Positions 7,571 to 15,730 of a stretch of 64,000 nt of DNA are shown in pieces. The first letter of the stretch is position 1. Each line of letters begins with the position of its first letter. Both the position numbers and the translations under genes were made by a program. The stretch is from Sporomusaceae bacterium (GTDB taxonomy: Bacteria; Bacillota; Negativicutes; Sporomusales; UBA7701), in the NCBI GenBank assembly GCA_031460455.1, contig JAVKTQ010000002.1, forward strand, positions 408,843 to 472,842. The letters run 5' to 3'. The notes beneath the pieces were generated by a model. The model was not told where the DNA came from. It was given only the letters and a program-made list of their open reading frames with translations, and did no database searches.

Positions 7571-9790
7571 ATGCTGACGATTAGTAGGCGTACCTTTCTC
7601 AAGGCCGGCGCTCTCGCCGGGGCGGCGTGCGCCGTGCCGGCGGCTTTCGATTTCCCTTCGTTCGTGCGCGGGGCGGCCGAGCAGCCGGTGACCAAGATAC
7701 CTTCGACCTGCAACGGCTGTTCGACGAACTGCGCGCTGTGGGTGTACGTGAAGAACGGCCGGCTGTGGAAGCTGGAGGGCGACCCCAAGTCGATGAAGAA
7801 CGAGGGCAGGCTGTGCGCCCGCGCGTACGGCGTGGCGGCCGATGTCTACAACCCCGACCGGGTGACCGGGCCGATGAAACGGACGGGCGAAGGCCAGTTT
7901 TCGCCGATATCGTGGGAGCAGGCGTTTACGGAGATCGCCGGGAAGCTGACGAAGATCATCGACAAGGACACTGCCGGCGCCGTGGCGTGGATGGCCCACG
8001 GCGGCAAGGAAACGTATGCCCAGATGCTGCTGGACGAGATCGGCGCGGCCACATACATAACCCATTACTCGACCTGTTTTACCTCGAAGACGAATGCCTG
8101 GGACAAGATGGTCGGCAACCAGCTGACTTCGGATATCAACCGGGCCAGGTATATGCTGTTCGCCGGCCGCAACTACGCCGGCGGCATCATGCCGGGGGCG
8201 ATGCGCAAGATTATGCGGGCCAAGGACCGCGGGGCGAAGATCGTGGTCGTCGACCCCAGGCTGTGCGAGCTGGCGAAGGTGGCCGACGAGTGGCTGCCCA
8301 TCCGCCCCGGCACCGATCTGGCCTTTTTCCTCGGCCTCGCCCACACGCTGATCAGCGAGAAGCTCTATGACGAGAAGTTCGTCAAGGAGTATGTTTTCGG
8401 TTTCGAGGAGTTCTGGAACGCCAATCGCTATTTCACCGCCGAGAAGGCGGCCGAGATTTGCGATATCCCGGCGGCCAAGATCCGCGCCATCGCCCGCGAG
8501 CTGGCGAAGAACGCGCCGGCGGCTTTCCTGGAGCCGGGCTACCACGGCCTCCACAACCACTACGCGGCGAGCACGCAGATCGCCCAGGCGAACGTGATCG
8601 TCAACGCCCTGCTGGGCAATTTCTACAAGCACGGCGGCCTGATGCCGGCGGCCGGCCCCAAGTTCGGCAAGCTGACGCTGCCCAAGCGCCTGCAGCCGGA
8701 GAAAGGGGAACGGGCCGACGGCGCGGGGGTGAATAACGAGTATCCGACTGTCGAGACAAGCCGCGGCATCGCCCAGCATATGCCCGACCGGATCGCCGCC
8801 GGCAAGGTCAAGGCTCTGTTTATCTACCATTTCAACCCGCTGCGGACGGCGCCCGATCCCGAGTACCAGAAGAAGATGGTCAAGGCCGATCTGGTGGTGT
8901 CCATCCCGGTGGACTGGAACGAGACGTCGGTGCATACCGCCCATTATATCCTGCCGGAGCATTACTATCTGGAGCGCATGGACGCCCCCAAGTCGACGGG
9001 CGGCAACATCGCCCACGATTACCCGCAGGCGGTGATGCGCTTCCCGGCCCTCAAGCCGCTGCACAACACCAAGCACCTGCTCGATATTCTCAAGGGCATC
9101 GCCCAGGCGATGAAGATCGACGACCTGTACCCGTTCACCGTCGAGGAGGAGGCGGCGGCGATGCTGAAGCCGCTGGGGGCGACGCTGGACACGATGAAGG
9201 ATAACGGCTGCCTGGAGGTGGCCGAGGCGGTCAGGCCGGAATTCCCGGTGAAGGACGGCAAGCCGGCCCTTACGACGACCACCGGCAAGGTGGAGTTCAG
9301 CGTCGGCGCCTTCAAGCTTCACGGGCGGATGGGGGTGCCGGTGTGGACGCCGCCGCTGGTGAGCCCCAAGGCGGAGAACGAGTTCCGTCTCATCCACGGC
9401 AAGCAGCCGTGGCATTCGCACTCGGTGACGAGCAATAGCCCCTATCTGATGGCGGTGTCGAAGAGCTACAACGGCAGCAGGATGTGGATGAACCGCAGCC
9501 GGGCCGACAAGCTCGGCGTCCGCGACGGCGACACGGTAACGGTGGAGGCGAGGATCGAGCACGGGGGCGAGGCGCGGACGGTGAGCAAGAAGGTGGCCGT
9601 GAAGGTGACCGAGATGCTGCACCCCGAGTGCGTGTGGGTGCCCTCCGGCTACGGCAATTTCTCGCCGCGCCAGAAGGTGGGCTACCAGCAGGGGGTCAAT
9701 TACAACGATTTCGCGCCGGCCAGGGTGGAGCCGCTGTCCGGCGGCTGCATGGTCCAGGAAGTAATTGTCACGGTTAGGAAGGGGGGCTGA
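7571..9790 (+). CDS. psrA: Molybdopterin oxidoreductase catalytic subunit, polysulfide/thiosulfate reductase type
   Basis: A 739-residue DMSO-reductase-superfamily enzyme exported by the TAT route (SRRTFLKAG at residues 5-13). A [4Fe-4S] motif C47-x2-C50-x3-C54-x27-C82 precedes the molybdenum domains. Cys169 in HYSTCFTSK is the probable Mo ligand, as in PsrA/PhsA. The C-terminal molydopterin-dinucleotide-binding domain spans roughly 610-735. The downstream genes encode a four-cluster ferredoxin subunit and an NrfD membrane subunit, giving the PsrABC arrangement that takes electrons from menaquinol. Rhodanese lipoproteins on both sides favour polysulfide or thiosulfate as substrate. Tetrathionate or arsenate reductase remain possible from sequence alone. 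ATG 7571 is preferred over GTG 7562 because of AAAGGTGAG just upstream. Confidence 0.88.
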   Translation: MLTISRRTFLKAGALAGAACAVPAAFDFPSFVRGAAEQPVTKIPSTCNGCSTNCALWVYVKNGRLWKLEGDPKSMKNEGRLCARAYGVAADVYNPDRVTGPMKRTGEGQFSPISWEQAFTEIAGKLTKIIDKDTAGAVAWMAHGGKETYAQMLLDEIGAATYITHYSTCFTSKTNAWDKMVGNQLTSDINRARYMLFAGRNYAGGIMPGAMRKIMRAKDRGAKIVVVDPRLCELAKVADEWLPIRPGTDLAFFLGLAHTLISEKLYDEKFVKEYVFGFEEFWNANRYFTAEKAAEICDIPAAKIRAIARELAKNAPAAFLEPGYHGLHNHYAASTQIAQANVIVNALLGNFYKHGGLMPAAGPKFGKLTLPKRLQPEKGERADGAGVNNEYPTVETSRGIAQHMPDRIAAGKVKALFIYHFNPLRTAPDPEYQKKMVKADLVVSIPVDWNETSVHTAHYILPEHYYLERMDAPKSTGGNIAHDYPQAVMRFPALKPLHNTKHLLDILKGIAQAMKIDDLYPFTVEEEAAAMLKPLGATLDTMKDNGCLEVAEAVRPEFPVKDGKPALTTTTGKVEFSVGAFKLHGRMGVPVWTPPLVSPKAENEFRLIHGKQPWHSHSVTSNSPYLMAVSKSYNGSRMWMNRSRADKLGVRDGDTVTVEARIEHGGEARTVSKKVAVKVTEMLHPECVWVPSGYGNFSPRQKVGYQQGVNYNDFAPARVEPLSGGCMVQEVIVTVRKGG

Positions 9791-9794
9791 CGCG

Positions 9795-10340
9795 GTGGCT
9801 CATTACGCGATGCTGATCGATGCGGCGCGCTGCACCGGCTGCGCCGCCTGCCGGGTCGCCTGCCAGATGCAGTGGCAGCTGCCCCCGGAAGTGTTTTTCA
9901 ACCGCCTGGAGTTCCGCGAGTCGGGCAAGTACCCCGATGTTAAACAGGAGATCGTGCCGGTGCAGTGCATGCACTGCGACAACCCGCCGTGCGCGACCGT
10001 CTGCCCTACAAAGGCCACTTATAAGCGCGCCGACGGCCTTGTCCTCATCGACCACGACAAGTGCATCGGCTGCAAATACTGCGTCGTGGCCTGCCCGTAC
10101 GACGTGCGGCAGATGAACGACCGCGGCATTCCCGAGAAGTGCCGTTTTTGCGCCGGGTTTATCGAGAAGGGCGAACAGCCGCCGTGCGTGAGCACGTGTA
10201 TGAACGATGTGCGGGTGTTCGGCGATCTCGACGACCCGAACAGCGAGATCAGCAAGAAGATGAAGGAAAAGCCGGTTTATCAACTGGCGGCCGAAAAAGG
10301 CACCAAACCGCGCGTTTTCTACGTGAAGAGGGGTGGCTGA
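9795..10340 (+). CDS. psrB: Four-cluster [4Fe-4S] electron-transfer subunit
   Basis: A 181-residue DmsB/PsrB-type ferredoxin. It shows the expected cysteine groups: CTGCAACRVAC, then CMHC..CATVCP, then CIGCKYCVVACP, and CRFC...CVSTC, enough for four [4Fe-4S] clusters. It carries electrons from the membrane subunit to the molybdenum subunit. It has no signal peptide, as expected for piggy-back TAT export with the catalytic subunit. GTG at 9795 is chosen because GGAAGGGGGG at the end of the upstream gene gives suitable spacing; ATG at 9810 is an alternative. It is spaced 4 bp after psrA and overlaps the frame of the next gene's early start codons. Confidence 0.92.
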   Translation: MAHYAMLIDAARCTGCAACRVACQMQWQLPPEVFFNRLEFRESGKYPDVKQEIVPVQCMHCDNPPCATVCPTKATYKRADGLVLIDHDKCIGCKYCVVACPYDVRQMNDRGIPEKCRFCAGFIEKGEQPPCVSTCMNDVRVFGDLDDPNSEISKKMKEKPVYQLAAEKGTKPRVFYVKRGG

Positions 10341-10344
10341 CGTG

Positions 10345-11499
10345 ATGCCGAAATTCGAGCGCTGGATGGCGCTGCCCGGCGCGCTGGTGCTGGCCGGGCT
10401 GGCGGGCGCCGTAAATAAGCTCGTCTACGGCGAGCACGCGCTGGGGACGACGGCTGCCGTGCCCTGGGGCAGCCTTATCGCCGGTTATGTGTTTTTCGCC
10501 GCCGCCGCCACCGGCGCCGGCCTGATCGGCGCGTTCGCCCACTACAGCAACCGGCAGGCGCTGGCGCCCATCGAGAAGCCCAGTCTTTTCCTGGCGCTGT
10601 CGCTGCTGTTGGCCGGCTTCGGCCTGATCGGCATCGAGCTGGGCAACCCCTTAAACCTCGTTTATATAGTCTTTTCACCCAATCTCCATTCGGGCATCTG
10701 GTGGATGGGCTTTCTGTACAGCATCTACATGGGCCTGCTGATGGTGGAGTGCTACTTCAGTCAGGTTGACCCCGCCAACAAGAATCTGAAGTTCGTGTCG
10801 GCGGTGGCGGTCGTCAATAAAATCGCCGCCGTCTGCAACCTCGGGGCGATCTTCGCCCTGATCGCCACCCGGCCGTTCTGGCATGGCTTCTATTTCCCGC
10901 TTTATATCCTGCTGACCGCCATCCTGTCGGGCGCGGCCGCCCTGGCGGCGGCGATGTGGCTGAGCGCCAGGCGCCAGGGGCGGGAGGCGGACGGCGCGGT
11001 GATGGCGGCTTTAGGCAGGATTATGCTGGCGGCGCTGGTCGTGACCGCGCTGGCGAATGCCGGCAAGGTGTTTTTCGGCCTGACGGGCGCCGACCCGGCG
11101 CTGCGGGAGGCGACGGCGGCGCTGGTGAGCGGTCCGCTCGCCCTGCGTTTCTGGGCTTTAGAGATCGGCCTCGGCCTGCTGGTGCCGCTGGCGCTGCTGG
11201 CCAAGGCGGCCGACGGGCAGCGCGTCTTCCGGGCCGCGGTGATGGTGCTGATCGGTGTGTTCTTTATGCGTCTCGATTTCGTCATGGCGGGGCAGATGGT
11301 GCCCCAGGCGGTGGTGGAAGGTGTCCAGCATGTGCTGATGCACGGCTATACGCCGACGTGGACGGAGTGGGCGCTGACCGGCGGGGCGGTGGGGGCGGCA
11401 GCGCTGCTGTTCGCTTTCAGCGAGACGGTCTTCGATCTCGGCACGGGCGCGACGGCGGCCCGCGGCAAAGCGGGCGGGGCGGCCGCGGCCCGCGTGTAG
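10345..11499 (+). CDS. psrC: NrfD/PsrC-family membrane quinol-oxidising subunit
   Basis: A 384-residue integral membrane protein with about eight to nine hydrophobic segments (for example LPGALVLAGLAGAV near the N-terminus and the FALIATRPFWHGF region mid-protein). It belongs to the NrfD family, which anchors PsrAB-type complexes and oxidises menaquinol. The start is ambiguous among GTG 10333, GTG 10342 and ATG 10345; the last has AGAGGGGTGG about 9 bases upstream. It lies directly after psrB (stop 10338-10340). Confidence 0.88.
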   Translation: MPKFERWMALPGALVLAGLAGAVNKLVYGEHALGTTAAVPWGSLIAGYVFFAAAATGAGLIGAFAHYSNRQALAPIEKPSLFLALSLLLAGFGLIGIELGNPLNLVYIVFSPNLHSGIWWMGFLYSIYMGLLMVECYFSQVDPANKNLKFVSAVAVVNKIAAVCNLGAIFALIATRPFWHGFYFPLYILLTAILSGAAALAAAMWLSARRQGREADGAVMAALGRIMLAALVVTALANAGKVFFGLTGADPALREATAALVSGPLALRFWALEIGLGLLVPLALLAKAADGQRVFRAAVMVLIGVFFMRLDFVMAGQMVPQAVVEGVQHVLMHGYTPTWTEWALTGGAVGAAALLFAFSETVFDLGTGATAARGKAGGAAAARV

Positions 11500-11568
11500 G
11501 GACTCAGAGCGGCTGGCCGCTTGAGGATAAATCTTTTGCCAATAATGTTAAGGAGAGGGGATCAACAC

Positions 11569-12519
11569 GTGTTTAACAATCGTTTTCTGACCAACCGGTT
11601 CCTGACTGTCGTCACCCTGCTCATCCTGGTCGCTTTTGTCGTCGCCGGCTGCGGCGGCCAGCAGGCCAAGGCTCCGGAAAAGCCCGCCTCGGCGCCGGCG
11701 GCGTTCGACGCCGTCCAGGTGACCAAGGACGCCACGTGGGACGCCTACAAGAAGGTCGTCGCCGATGTCCAGGGCAAAACCTTCCCGGTCGACGCCGCCA
11801 AAGCCAAAGAGCTGCTGACCGGCAACGAGAGCAAGTACCTCGTCATCGACATGCGCGCCCCCGAAGATTACGCCAAGGGCCACATCAAGGGCGCCGTCAA
11901 CCTGACCATCGTCCAACTGGCCGAGAACCTCGACAAGCTGCCGGCCGACAAGACGCTGCTGCTGTACTGCTATTCCGGCCAGAACACCGGCACGGCCATG
12001 GTGCCTCTGAAGGCATACGGCTACAAGGCTCTCTCGATTTCCAAGGGCTTCCCGATGGTCCAGCAGGCCGGTTTCGCGATGGATACCGCCGCGACCGCTT
12101 TCACCCCGGCTGCCGCCAAGAAGGCCGCCGATCCCAAGGAAGCCGCCGCGCTGGCCGGCATCAAGGACAACTATATGGCGATCGCCAAGCAGATGGCCAG
12201 CAAGACGCTTGTCATCGGCGGCGCCGATGTCAAGAAGCTTGTTGACAGCGCGGCCGACAAGTATGTGTTTGTCGATCTGCGCGCCGCCGAGGACTTCGAC
12301 AAAGGCCACGTGAAGGGCGCCGTCAGCGCGCCGCTGGCCGCGCTCCAGGACAAGGCCAAGACTTTCCCCAAGGATAAGACCGTCGTGCTGTACTGCTACA
12401 GCGGCCAGACGGCCGCCATGGCCACCGCGCCCCTGAAGGCCGAGGGCTTCAAGCTCATCTCGATCAGCACCGGTTTCCCGCAGGTCCAGGCCGGCGGGTT
12501 CGAAATCGAAAAGAAATAG
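11569..12519 (+). CDS. Tandem-rhodanese lipoprotein, both catalytic Cys present
   Basis: A 316-residue lipoprotein with a positively charged, hydrophobic leader and lipobox VAGC (Cys28), followed by two rhodanese domains (about 75-170 and 215-313). Both active-site loops read LYCYSGQ (Cys134, Cys276), the Cys-x-x-Gly pattern that carries a persulfide. It would act outside the cytoplasmic membrane and could deliver sulfane sulfur to the reductase, as the Sud protein does in Wolinella polysulfide respiration; that parallel is inference. The GTG start at 11569 follows a strong AAGGAGAGGGG. It closes the sulfur operon, since a GC-rich hairpin follows. The short active-site loop differs from its Asp-containing relative at 6477. 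Confidence 0.88.
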   Translation: MFNNRFLTNRFLTVVTLLILVAFVVAGCGGQQAKAPEKPASAPAAFDAVQVTKDATWDAYKKVVADVQGKTFPVDAAKAKELLTGNESKYLVIDMRAPEDYAKGHIKGAVNLTIVQLAENLDKLPADKTLLLYCYSGQNTGTAMVPLKAYGYKALSISKGFPMVQQAGFAMDTAATAFTPAAAKKAADPKEAAALAGIKDNYMAIAKQMASKTLVIGGADVKKLVDSAADKYVFVDLRAAEDFDKGHVKGAVSAPLAALQDKAKTFPKDKTVVLYCYSGQTAAMATAPLKAEGFKLISISTGFPQVQAGGFEIEKK

Positions 12520-12534
12520 GTCCGGTACCTTTTG

Positions 12535-12561
12535 CAGGGCCCGCCTAAATGGCGGGCCCTG
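12535..12561 (+). terminator. Hairpin terminator after the sulfur operon
   Basis: CAGGGCCCGCC (12535-12545), loop TAAAT, GGCGGGCCCTG (12551-12561), followed by a moderately T-rich stretch. Confidence 0.75.
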
Positions 12562-12692
12562 TTCGTTTGTGTATAGAATAGCAACCGGTGGGGAAATTAC
12601 CTATTGTGGCGCAGTATAGCGCCCCGCGGCACAGTGTCCGGGGGAGGCGGCGACGGAGCGCCGAAACCTTTTTTCGAGGAGGATTCTGCCAT

Positions 12693-14075
12693 ATGGTAAC
12701 TCTGACAACAGCCCACTGGTTGTTCCTGTTCTGGGTGCTGGTCGTCATCGTCGTCATGGGTCTGCGGAAAGACCCGCTCATCCCCTGTATCCTGGGGCTG
12801 CTTACCGTCGGCTGGCTGGTGAAAGGCAGCATCGTGGGCGCGTTTACCACCATTTTCAACTCGCTGATTGTGGCCGGCAACGAATTCTGGGGCATCATCG
12901 TCGTCATCTCGCTGATCGTCGCCCTGTCGAAGCTGCTCAGTGAGACGGGGGCCGACTACCTGGTGATGAGCCCGGCCGCCAAGCTGATGGTCAACGCCGA
13001 TGTCGCTTTCTGGGTGGTCGGCTTCGCGATGCTGATCGCCTCGTGGTTCTTCTGGCCCTCGCCGGCCACCGCCCTTGTGGGCGCCATCCTCTTCCCGGTA
13101 GCGATCAGAGCCGGCCTGCCGGCGATCGGCGCGGCGATGGCGATGAACCTTTTCGGCCACGGCATCGCGCTTTCGACCGACTATGTCATCCAGGGAGCGC
13201 CTACCGTTACCGCCAAGGCGGCCGGTTACACCGATCCCGGCGCGGTTATCTCCGCCAGCATACCGCTCGCCGTGACGATGGGCCTGGTGACGACGATCGC
13301 CGCCTATATTATTATCAAGAAGGATATGCGCACAAATGCCGCCGCCCACAAGCTGGAGCGCGAGAAGTTGGTGGCTGCCCAGCCGTCGCAGCGGGAGCTG
13401 GACTGGGTGTCGTGGTTCCTGGCGATCATCACTCCGGTGGCGTTCGGGCTCGACGTGTTCGCGATGCTGACCCTCAAGCTGCGCGGCGGCGACGCCACCG
13501 CTCTCCTCGGCGCCACGGCGATTCTCATCCTGGCGGTCGGCTGCCTGCTGAAGTTCGGCATGGAAGGCTTGGAGAAAATCACCGATTACATCCGCGACGG
13601 CTTCATGTTCGGCATCAAAATCTTTGCCCCGGTCGTCATTATCGGCGGCTTCTTCTTCATGGGCAAGGGAGACTTGGCCAAGGCGATTTTCGAGCTGAAG
13701 ACAGCCACCGGTTTCCTGGAGGACTTCGGCGTCTACCTATCCCAGACGGTGCCGCTCAACAAGCCGTTCGTCGCCCTGGTGACTCTGGGGACGGGCATCA
13801 TCGTCGGCCTCGACGGCTCGGGTTTCTCGCCCTTGCCGCTGGTGGGCAGCGTGGCTGCGACGTTCGAGAAGGCCATCGCCGTCGACAAGGCGACGCTGGC
13901 CGCTCTCGGCCAGATGGCCGGCGTGTGGACGGGCGGCGGCACGATCATCCCCTGGGGCCTCATTCCGGTGGCCGCCATCACCGGCGTCAACCCCATCGAA
14001 TTGGCCAGGCGCAATTTTGTGCCGGTGGTGCTGGGGTTCATCGCGACGACGATCGTGGCCATCATCCTGATGTAG
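12693..14075 (+). CDS. Ion-transporter-superfamily-like permease, copy 1
   Basis: A 460-residue membrane protein with roughly eleven to twelve hydrophobic segments and two re-entrant-loop-like stretches rich in Gly and Pro (FFWPSPATALVGAI about residue 115; GVWTGGGTIIPWGLIPV about residue 415). The general build resembles DcuC/CitMHS-type anion carriers, but I do not recognise the family, so the substrate is unknown. The start ATG at 12693 is set by CGAGGAGGAT. A near-identical paralogue follows at 14345. The GC-rich hairpin at 14105 ends its transcript, so the two copies appear to be separately transcribed. Confidence 0.85.
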   Translation: MVTLTTAHWLFLFWVLVVIVVMGLRKDPLIPCILGLLTVGWLVKGSIVGAFTTIFNSLIVAGNEFWGIIVVISLIVALSKLLSETGADYLVMSPAAKLMVNADVAFWVVGFAMLIASWFFWPSPATALVGAILFPVAIRAGLPAIGAAMAMNLFGHGIALSTDYVIQGAPTVTAKAAGYTDPGAVISASIPLAVTMGLVTTIAAYIIIKKDMRTNAAAHKLEREKLVAAQPSQRELDWVSWFLAIITPVAFGLDVFAMLTLKLRGGDATALLGATAILILAVGCLLKFGMEGLEKITDYIRDGFMFGIKIFAPVVIIGGFFFMGKGDLAKAIFELKTATGFLEDFGVYLSQTVPLNKPFVALVTLGTGIIVGLDGSGFSPLPLVGSVAATFEKAIAVDKATLAALGQMAGVWTGGGTIIPWGLIPVAAITGVNPIELARRNFVPVVLGFIATTIVAIILM

Positions 14076-14104
14076 TAGGCGAAGGTTGCTTCGTTAGCAA
14101 CCGT

Positions 14105-14134
14105 AAGGGGCGGCAGCGCAAGCTGCCGCCCCTT
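14105..14134 (+). terminator. Terminator after permease copy 1
   Basis: A perfect 13-bp stem, AAGGGGCGGCAGC (14105-14117) and GCTGCCGCCCCTT (14122-14134), with loop GCAA and a weak T tail. Confidence 0.85.
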
Positions 14135-14218
14135 TATCTGTTTGTTCGTAAAAAAAATACATTGCGCCGGCCGGGTGATCGGCAGGAACTGACAGAAGAG
14201 TGGCGAATTTTCAAAATA

Positions 14219-14235
14219 GCTCATCAATGATGAGC
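14219..14235. promoter_or_regulatory. Palindromic candidate operator, site 1
   Basis: GCTCATCAATGATGAGC: 8-bp perfect arms around a single A. It lies 110 bp before permease copy 2, downstream of the copy 1 terminator. The 19 bases 14216-14234 recur exactly at 27873-27891, upstream of the B12/PLP cluster. A two-site match in non-coding DNA suggests a regulator binding site. Confidence 0.6.
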
Positions 14236-14344
14236 AGCTTTTGAACTGTAAATGAATTATAGGAGGTGACGCCGCCGGGATAACGCGGCAACTGCATAAG
14301 GATAACCCCGAAGTCTGGACGAATTTGAGGAGGAGTTTTAGTAT

Positions 14345-15730
14345 ATGACGGTAGCACTGACCTCAGCTCACTGGCTTTTTCTGTTCTGGGTACTGGTCGT
14401 CATCGTCGTCATGGGCTTCCGCAAAGACCCGCTCATCCCCTGTATCCTGGGCCTGCTTTCCGTCGGCTGGCTGGTCAAAGGCGGCGTTGTCGGCGCGTTC
14501 ACCACTGTTTTCAATTCGCTGATCGTGGCCGGCAACGAGTTTTGGGGAATTATTGTCGTTATATCGTTGATCGTTGCTTTGTCCAAGCTGCTGGGCGAAA
14601 CGGGCGCCGATTATCTGGTGATGAGCCCGGCCGCCAGGCTGATGGTCAACGCCGATGTCGCCTTCTGGGTGGTCGGCTTCGCGATGATGTTCGCTTCCTG
14701 GTTCTTCTGGCCTTCGCCGGCCACCGCTCTCGTAGGCGCCATCTTATTCCCGGTGGCGGTGAGAGCCGGCCTGCCGGCGATCGGCGCGGCGATGGCGATG
14801 AACCTCTTCGGCCACGGTATCGCGCTTTCGACCGACTTCATAATCCAGGGGGCGCCGACGATCACCGCCAAGGCGGCCGGCTTCGCCAATCCCGGCCCGG
14901 TAATCGCCGCCAGCGTGCCCCTCATCATTACCATGGGCCTGGTGACAACCATCTCGGCGTTCATCCTGATCAAACGCGATATGAAGGCCAACGCCGCCGC
15001 TCACAAGCTGGAGCGCGAGGCGATGATGGCCGCGACCGAGACCAAGCGCGAAATCGACTGGGTGTCGTGGTTCCTGGCGATCGTTACCCCGGTGGCGTTC
15101 GCGCTCGATGTGTTCGCGATGCTGACTCTCAACCTGCGCGGCGGAGACGCCACCGCCCTTCTCGGCGCGACCGCCCTCGTCATCCTGGCGGTCGGCTGCC
15201 TGCTGAAGTTCGGCATGGAGGGGCTGGAGAAGATAACCGATTACCTGCGCGACGGCTTCATGTTCGGCATCAAGATCTTCGCCCCGGTTATCGTCATCGG
15301 CGGCTTTTTCTTCATGGGCAAGGGAGACTTGGCTAAGGCGATTTTCGAGCTGAAGACAGCCACCGGTTTTCTGGAGGATTTCGGTGTGGCCCTCTCCCAG
15401 ACGGTGCCGCTCAATAAGCCGTTCGTCGCCCTGGTGACTTTGGCGACAGGCATCGTCGTCGGCCTCGACGGTTCGGGCTTCTCGCCCCTGCCGCTTGTGG
15501 GCAGCGTGGCTGCGACCTTCGACAAGGCCATCGCTCTCGACAAGGCGACGCTGGCCGCCCTCGGCCAGATCGCCGGCGTGTGGACGGGCGGCGGCACGAT
15601 CATTCCCTGGGGCCTCATCCCGGTGGCCGCCATCACCGGCGTCAATCCCATCGAGCTGGCCCGCCGCAACTTCGTGCCGGTGGTGCTGGGCTTCATTGCG
15701 ACGACGATTGTGGCCATTATCCTCCTGTAA
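14345..15730 (+). CDS. Ion-transporter-superfamily-like permease, copy 2
   Basis: A 461-residue paralogue of the permease at 12693, colinear over its entire length with mostly conservative substitutions (for example AVTMGLVTTIAAYIIIKK versus IITMGLVTTISAFILIKR). It has the same Gly/Pro loops and GVWTGGGTIIPWGLIP motif. ATG 14345 is preceded by GAGGAGGAG. It has its own long leader containing the GCTCATCAATGATGAGC palindrome, which copy 1 lacks. The pair therefore looks like a duplication with diverged regulation. The substrate is unknown. Confidence 0.85.
   Translation: MTVALTSAHWLFLFWVLVVIVVMGFRKDPLIPCILGLLSVGWLVKGGVVGAFTTVFNSLIVAGNEFWGIIVVISLIVALSKLLGETGADYLVMSPAARLMVNADVAFWVVGFAMMFASWFFWPSPATALVGAILFPVAVRAGLPAIGAAMAMNLFGHGIALSTDFIIQGAPTITAKAAGFANPGPVIAASVPLIITMGLVTTISAFILIKRDMKANAAAHKLEREAMMAATETKREIDWVSWFLAIVTPVAFALDVFAMLTLNLRGGDATALLGATALVILAVGCLLKFGMEGLEKITDYLRDGFMFGIKIFAPVIVIGGFFFMGKGDLAKAIFELKTATGFLEDFGVALSQTVPLNKPFVALVTLATGIVVGLDGSGFSPLPLVGSVAATFDKAIALDKATLAALGQIAGVWTGGGTIIPWGLIPVAAITGVNPIELARRNFVPVVLGFIATTIVAIILL

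Noticed and set aside
7352..9622. 756-codon minus-strand open frame across the molybdopterin subunit
   Set aside because: Mirror of a conserved gene in high-GC DNA; His/Arg/Leu-rich, with no ribosome site or recognisable motif.
14255..14344. Riboswitch or leader peptide before permease copy 2
   Set aside because: A short GTG frame (5 codons) and weak pairing are present, but nothing matches a riboswitch class that I recognise.
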